In this document: piece by piece, positions 60,964 through 64,000 of the stretch
Position numbering within the stretch: position 1 is the first letter of the stretch
How the letters are laid out: each line of letters begins with the position of its first letter
NCBI RefSeq assembly: GCF_002101585.1
Contig: NZ_LQOT01000060.1
Span: 62,001 to 126,000 of the forward strand
Direction of reading: 5' to 3'
DNA from: Mycolicibacter engbaekii
GTDB taxonomy: Bacteria > Actinomycetota > Actinomycetes > Mycobacteriales > Mycobacteriaceae
DNA length: 64,000 bases
Program-made: the position numbers and the translations under genes
The notes under the pieces: model-generated
Databases searched by the model: none
Seen by the model: the letters and a program-made list of their open reading frames with translations, nothing else
Told to the model about the DNA's origin: nothing

Positions 60964-61821
60964 TCATCCGCGCGCGCTCACCTCGACTCGATGCAGGTCA
61001 TTGCCGAGCTCGATCGGCCCGTCGAACTCCGCGGCCGCCAACGCCCGCCACTGGTCCTCCTGCCCGGGCACCAGGGCCGGCACATAGTGGGTCAGCACCA
61101 GCGTGCCCACGCCCGCCCGCTTGGCGGTCGCGGCTGCCTGCGCCACCGAGGAGTGGTAGTCGCAGATGTCGCGGATCCGCTGCTGGGGCAGCACCTCGAC
61201 GATGTCGTCGCGGATCACCGTGTGCACCAGCGCGTCGGCCCCGGCCGCCAGCTCGTCGAGGCCCTCGCAGGGCACCGTGTCGCCGGCCATCACCACCGAG
61301 GCGGTCCCGTCTTCGTCGCGGTGCTCGATCCGGAAGCCGATGGTGGGAGTCACCGGCCGGTGGTCGGTGGGCCCCACGGTGATGCTCACGCCGTCGCGGT
61401 CCCACACCTGCCCGGTGGTGTGTTCCCGCACGTCGACTCCCGGCGGCGCGGTCAGATCATCGTGGTGGGCAATGCGGTAGCCGATGTCGTGGCCGAAGGC
61501 GCGCAGCGTCGCCTCCACGACCTCGGCGGTGCCGGGCGGCCCGATGATCGGCAACGGCGGGGCGTCCGGGGTGAAGGTGGTGACCCAGCGGGTGATCAGC
61601 AGATCGCCCAGGTCGGCGATGTGGTCACTGTGCAGATGGGTCAGCAGCAGCGCGGAGAGCGTATTGGCCCCGGCGCCGACGGCCGCCAACCGCTGCAGCA
61701 CTCCGCGTCCACAGTCGACCAGCAGTTGCTGGCCGCCGGCGCAGATCAGGGTCGACGGGCCGGCGCGGTTCGCGTCGGGGATGGGGCTTCCGGTGCCCAG
61801 CAGGGTGATCTCGATCGTCAT
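60964..61821 (-). CDS. RNase Z-like metallo-beta-lactamase-fold hydrolase
   Basis: This encodes 285 residues. The zinc-binding THLHSDH motif, GTGSPIPD at the start and later DTVPC, YHSS and LTHYVP metal sites resemble RNase Z (tRNA 3'-end endonuclease), as annotated for Rv2407. RNase Z in the strict sense has a flexible exosite arm that is not clear here, so arylsulfatase-like or other hydrolase activity is possible. The ATG at 61821 gives the family start ([12 protein letters not shown]); an ATG at 61842 is also in frame. Confidence 0.85.
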   Translation of the reverse strand: MTIEITLLGTGSPIPDANRAGPSTLICAGGQQLLVDCGRGVLQRLAAVGAGANTLSALLLTHLHSDHIADLGDLLITRWVTTFTPDAPPLPIIGPPGTAEVVEATLRAFGHDIGYRIAHHDDLTAPPGVDVREHTTGQVWDRDGVSITVGPTDHRPVTPTIGFRIEHRDEDGTASVVMAGDTVPCEGLDELAAGADALVHTVIRDDIVEVLPQQRIRDICDYHSSVAQAAATAKRAGVGTLVLTHYVPALVPGQEDQWRALAAAEFDGPIELGNDLHRVEVSARG

Positions 61822-61948
61822 GACGTCACATATGCCACACAAATGTCTCTGCCGTCATGCCTTCGGTGCAGTTTCTTTATCGCCGCCCCGCGATTTGGGC
61901 AGATGGCCTAGCCTGGTGTGAAGCAGATCACTGCGGCGGGAGGCTTCG

Positions 61949-62377
61949 ATGCGGATCGCGGACGTATTGCGGAACAAGGGTGCGGCGGTGGTGACCATCC
62001 ATCCGGAGGCCACCGTCATGGAGTTGCTGGCGGGCCTGGCGGAGCACAACATCGGCGCCATGGTCGTGATCGGAAGCGAGGGGCTCGAGGGGGTGGCATC
62101 CGAGCGTGACGTGGTACGCCAGCTGCACGTGCACGGCGCCAGTCTGCTGGCCCGGCCGGTGTCGGCGATCATGACCCGCGTCGTGGCGACCTGCACCAAG
62201 GCGGATACCGCCGACGACGTCAGCATGTTGATGACCGAGCATCGGGCCCGTCACATTCCGGTACTCGACAACGGCCGGCTGGCCGGCATCGTCAGCATCG
62301 GTGACGTGGTGAAGTCCCGGATGGAGGAGCTGCAGGCCGAACAAGCGGCGCTGCGTTCCTACATCAGCCAGGGCTAG
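61949..62377 (+). CDS. Tandem CBS-domain protein
   Basis: This encodes 142 residues made of two CBS domains (about 8-60 and 75-130), with the pattern HIPVLDNGRLAGIVSIGDVV. CBS pairs bind adenine nucleotides and act as energy sensors. The partner is unknown. The ATG follows GGGAGG, and TAGCCT (61909-61914) is a likely -10. It matches Rv2406c. It converges with the PemK-like gene. Confidence 0.9.
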   Translation: MRIADVLRNKGAAVVTIHPEATVMELLAGLAEHNIGAMVVIGSEGLEGVASERDVVRQLHVHGASLLARPVSAIMTRVVATCTKADTADDVSMLMTEHRARHIPVLDNGRLAGIVSIGDVVKSRMEELQAEQAALRSYISQG

Positions 62378-62393
62378 GCGCCGCGCCCAGGTT

Positions 62394-63008
62394 TCAGCTC
62401 CACGAGTAGTCGCTGCGCAGCCGGGCGGCCACCGTCTCGAACACCGCACGCGCCAGGATGGCGCCTTCGCGCCGGATCGATTCCTCGGGAACGTCGAGCA
62501 CCCGGTCGAGCCGCACCCAGCTGAGCCGGCGGGACTCATCCCAGCTGCCGGCCCCGATGCCGATCCAGTTCGTGTCCTCGGCATGCCGTTGTTGGCTCGA
62601 CACCATCAGTCCCAGCAGCACGTCCCGGTCGCGGCCGACGACCAGCACCGGCCGGTCCTTACCGCGGTCCGGCTCGTCCTCGTAGGCCACCCACGTCCAG
62701 ACGATCTCTCCCGGATCGGCGCGTCCGTTGAGGTTCGGGGCGTACACCAGCCGGCGGGCGCGCTGCGCGGTGGGGACACTGCTGTTGGTCACCGGGCGTC
62801 CGGAGGGGACCGCCGTGGGCGATTCTGCGGTCGCGCCGCCGAGAATCTCCAGGCCGATCCTGATGCCCTGCTCGATACCGCGCTGGACGCGCTGCTGTAC
62901 CAGCGGTGCCTGCTCGAGCTGGCGGATGAACCGTGGAGCTTCGTTGAACACCAGGTTCTCCGCGAATCGCTGCATCGTCTGCCATCGGGTCTTCCGCGGG
63001 GAAGCCAT
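62394..63008 (-). CDS. PemK/MazF-like protein with N-terminal extension
   Basis: This encodes 204 residues. A helical N-terminus of about 95 residues precedes a PemK/MazF-like fold (about 98-195; GEIVWTWVAYEDEPDRGKDR then PVLVVGRDRDV). No antitoxin gene lies beside it, so it may not be a toxin; the N-terminal part could act as its own partner or as a localisation domain. TATGCT (63020-63015) is 6 nt before the ATG, suggesting a leaderless mRNA. It resembles Rv2405. Confidence 0.75.
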   Translation of the reverse strand: MASPRKTRWQTMQRFAENLVFNEAPRFIRQLEQAPLVQQRVQRGIEQGIRIGLEILGGATAESPTAVPSGRPVTNSSVPTAQRARRLVYAPNLNGRADPGEIVWTWVAYEDEPDRGKDRPVLVVGRDRDVLLGLMVSSQQRHAEDTNWIGIGAGSWDESRRLSWVRLDRVLDVPEESIRREGAILARAVFETVAARLRSDYSWS

Positions 63009-63014
63009 GCTCGC

Positions 63015-63020
63015 AGCATA
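63015..63020 (-). promoter_or_regulatory. -10 element for the PemK-like gene
   Basis: TATGCT on the minus strand is followed by 6 nt and the ATG at 63008. Confidence 0.45.
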
Positions 63021-63305
63021 GGCGGAAAACCGATTGGGCACCCGGCGCCGGCACCCCTGCACGGATCGGACCCGGCTGCCGGCCGCCCGCCAGGCGGACT
63101 TCCGGCCTGGGTATTCACTTAATGAATCGGCAGGCGCCACCAGCGGAACGGGTCTCCCTGCGCGCGTCTTCAGGTGCTCGCGGCGCGCCGTCGAAGATGC
63201 CTGGTGGCGCACCGTTGCCGCCCGCTCTGCTGGGAAAACGCCCCGCTCGCGGCAAGGGCACGGGACCGCCGGAGGTGATGCGGTGCACAAGGGGCAAGCA
63301 TTCAC
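63021..63305. other. Intergenic region without a supported gene
   Basis: Open frames exist on both strands, but none shows a ribosome binding site with a family pattern. No RNA gene was recognised. Confidence 0.5.
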
Positions 63306-63334
63306 TTGTATTGATCACAGGTGCTTGTTAGATT
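63306..63334 (+). promoter_or_regulatory. Promoter of the secreted protein gene
   Basis: TTGTAT (63306-63311), a 17-bp spacer and TAGATT (63329-63334) form the best-spaced SigA-type promoter in the window, in a locally AT-rich stretch. The leader would be about 90 nt. Confidence 0.6.
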
Positions 63335-63429
63335 TAACGCGGCTTGCAGCAATGGTGCTGGGGGGCCGGCGTTTGGTTGGGGAATCAGTCGCCGGAAGGG
63401 CCAACGTGAATGACGTGGGGGGATCAACA

Positions 63430-63963
63430 ATGCGCAAACTGGGCGTGGTGGGCAGCTTCGCTGCGGGTCTGGCACTGGCGTTGGCGCCGGTGGCGGCGGC
63501 CGAGGAGTCCGACGTTGTGGACTTCGGCCCGTTGCTGGACTTCCAGATCGGCTCGATGAATTTCCTGTTCGAGTCGCAGGCCATTCTGGCCGGCGTCGGC
63601 GACAAGGTCATCGACGCCACTGACGCCAACCCGTTTCTCACCATCGATCCCGAGGACGTGAACGCCGCCTTGGGCACCTTGCTCTACGGCTTCAACTGGG
63701 AGGACGAGATCTCCTCTGACCCCGGCTCCTACAGCTTGTTCAACGGCGCGGTGACCCAGTTCGTCGACGCCAACAACGTGCTGCTTTTCGCGATCCTCAA
63801 CGGGGGAGACCAGATCGAGTTCGAGGATGCCGCCGACTACCTGTTCGGCTCCGACGCCGCGATCGCGGCCGGTCTGGCAGGCGACACCGCCTGGGAAGAC
63901 GCCGCAAACTTCTTCATGGCCGGCATCGCGGACATCGGTGGTTACTTGGCGATCGACCTGTGA
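63430..63963 (+). CDS. Secreted acidic protein of unknown function
   Basis: This encodes 177 residues. A Sec signal peptide (MRKLGVVGSFAAGLALALAP, then VAAAEE) is followed by about 150 strongly acidic residues with few basic ones and no cysteine (DFGPLLDFQIGSMNFLFES; IDPEDVNAALGTLLYGF). Repeated Phe/Leu-Asn/Asp-Ala patterns suggest a helical secreted domain. I do not recognise the family. The ATG has GGGGGGAT (63418-63425) upstream. The promoter at 63306 supports expression. Confidence 0.75.
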   Translation: MRKLGVVGSFAAGLALALAPVAAAEESDVVDFGPLLDFQIGSMNFLFESQAILAGVGDKVIDATDANPFLTIDPEDVNAALGTLLYGFNWEDEISSDPGSYSLFNGAVTQFVDANNVLLFAILNGGDQIEFEDAADYLFGSDAAIAAGLAGDTAWEDAANFFMAGIADIGGYLAIDL

Positions 63964-64000
63964 TTGCCGCCGCGAAACGCGAAGCCCCTGGAGATGCGTC

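Overview
The window is chromosomal DNA of a high-GC actinobacterium, almost certainly a mycobacterium. The evidence is the gene order, which follows the Mycobacterium tuberculosis block running from nei/lipP/tig (Rv2464c-Rv2462c) to the CBS and PemK-like genes (Rv2406c-Rv2405). It also contains MmpS/MmpL, a resuscitation-promoting factor, a PE-PPE-type hydrolase and a PGRS-like Gly/Ala repeat. No insertion sequence, prophage or CRISPR array was seen. The species cannot be named from the sequence alone.

Layout. 1-5500: the nei end, a serine-hydrolase gene, tRNA-Gly and tRNA-Pro, then trigger factor and the two ClpP subunits, with mmuM convergent. 5700-11000: clpX, korAB and mobA. 11000-14200: an rpf gene with an elaborate upstream region, an enoyl-reductase-like gene and a DUF937 gene. 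14200-25900: valS-folC-DUF4233-ndk, rne, rplU-rpmA-obg-proB. 25900-30560: an inserted set between proB and nadE (PE-PPE hydrolase, TetR, P450, MFS transporter, isochorismatase-like hydrolase). 30577-40746: nadE, a ribokinase-like gene, a class III cyclase homologue coupled to a MscS/CNB channel, proA, MoxR and VWA genes. 40747-45300: a PGRS-like broken reading frame, a large LuxR regulator and a methyltransferase. 45468-48761: nadD-rsfS-gpgP-octT-degV. 48766-57003: an inserted set where M. tuberculosis carries eis (MmpL/MmpS, two lipoproteins, a DapB-like oxidoreductase, two acyl-CoA dehydrogenases). 57120-62400: comEA-comEC-holA, rpsT, an RNase Z-like hydrolase and a CBS protein. The window ends with a PemK-like protein and a secreted acidic protein.

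How the genes work together. Trigger factor, ClpP1P2 and ClpX form a folding/proteolysis block with a candidate ClgR operator in front of clpP1. KorAB feeds the TCA cycle. NadE and NadD both serve NAD synthesis; ProB and ProA serve proline synthesis. GpgP and OctT belong to glucosylglycerate/methylglucose lipopolysaccharide metabolism. RNase E, L21, L27, Obg, S20, RsfS and ValS serve RNA turnover and translation. Many genes overlap by 4 bp (ATGA or GTGA), which suggests translational coupling.

The most interesting signals are: a cyclase and a cyclic-nucleotide-type channel that both seem to have lost key residues; a perfect CRP-type palindrome plus a structured leader upstream of a linker-less RpfE; perfect or near-perfect operator-like palindromes at the TetR/P450 and rplU promoters; a PGRS-like frame broken at a G6 tract behind a strong ribosome binding site; and a repeated TANNNT-N6-8-start pattern indicating leaderless transcripts at many genes.
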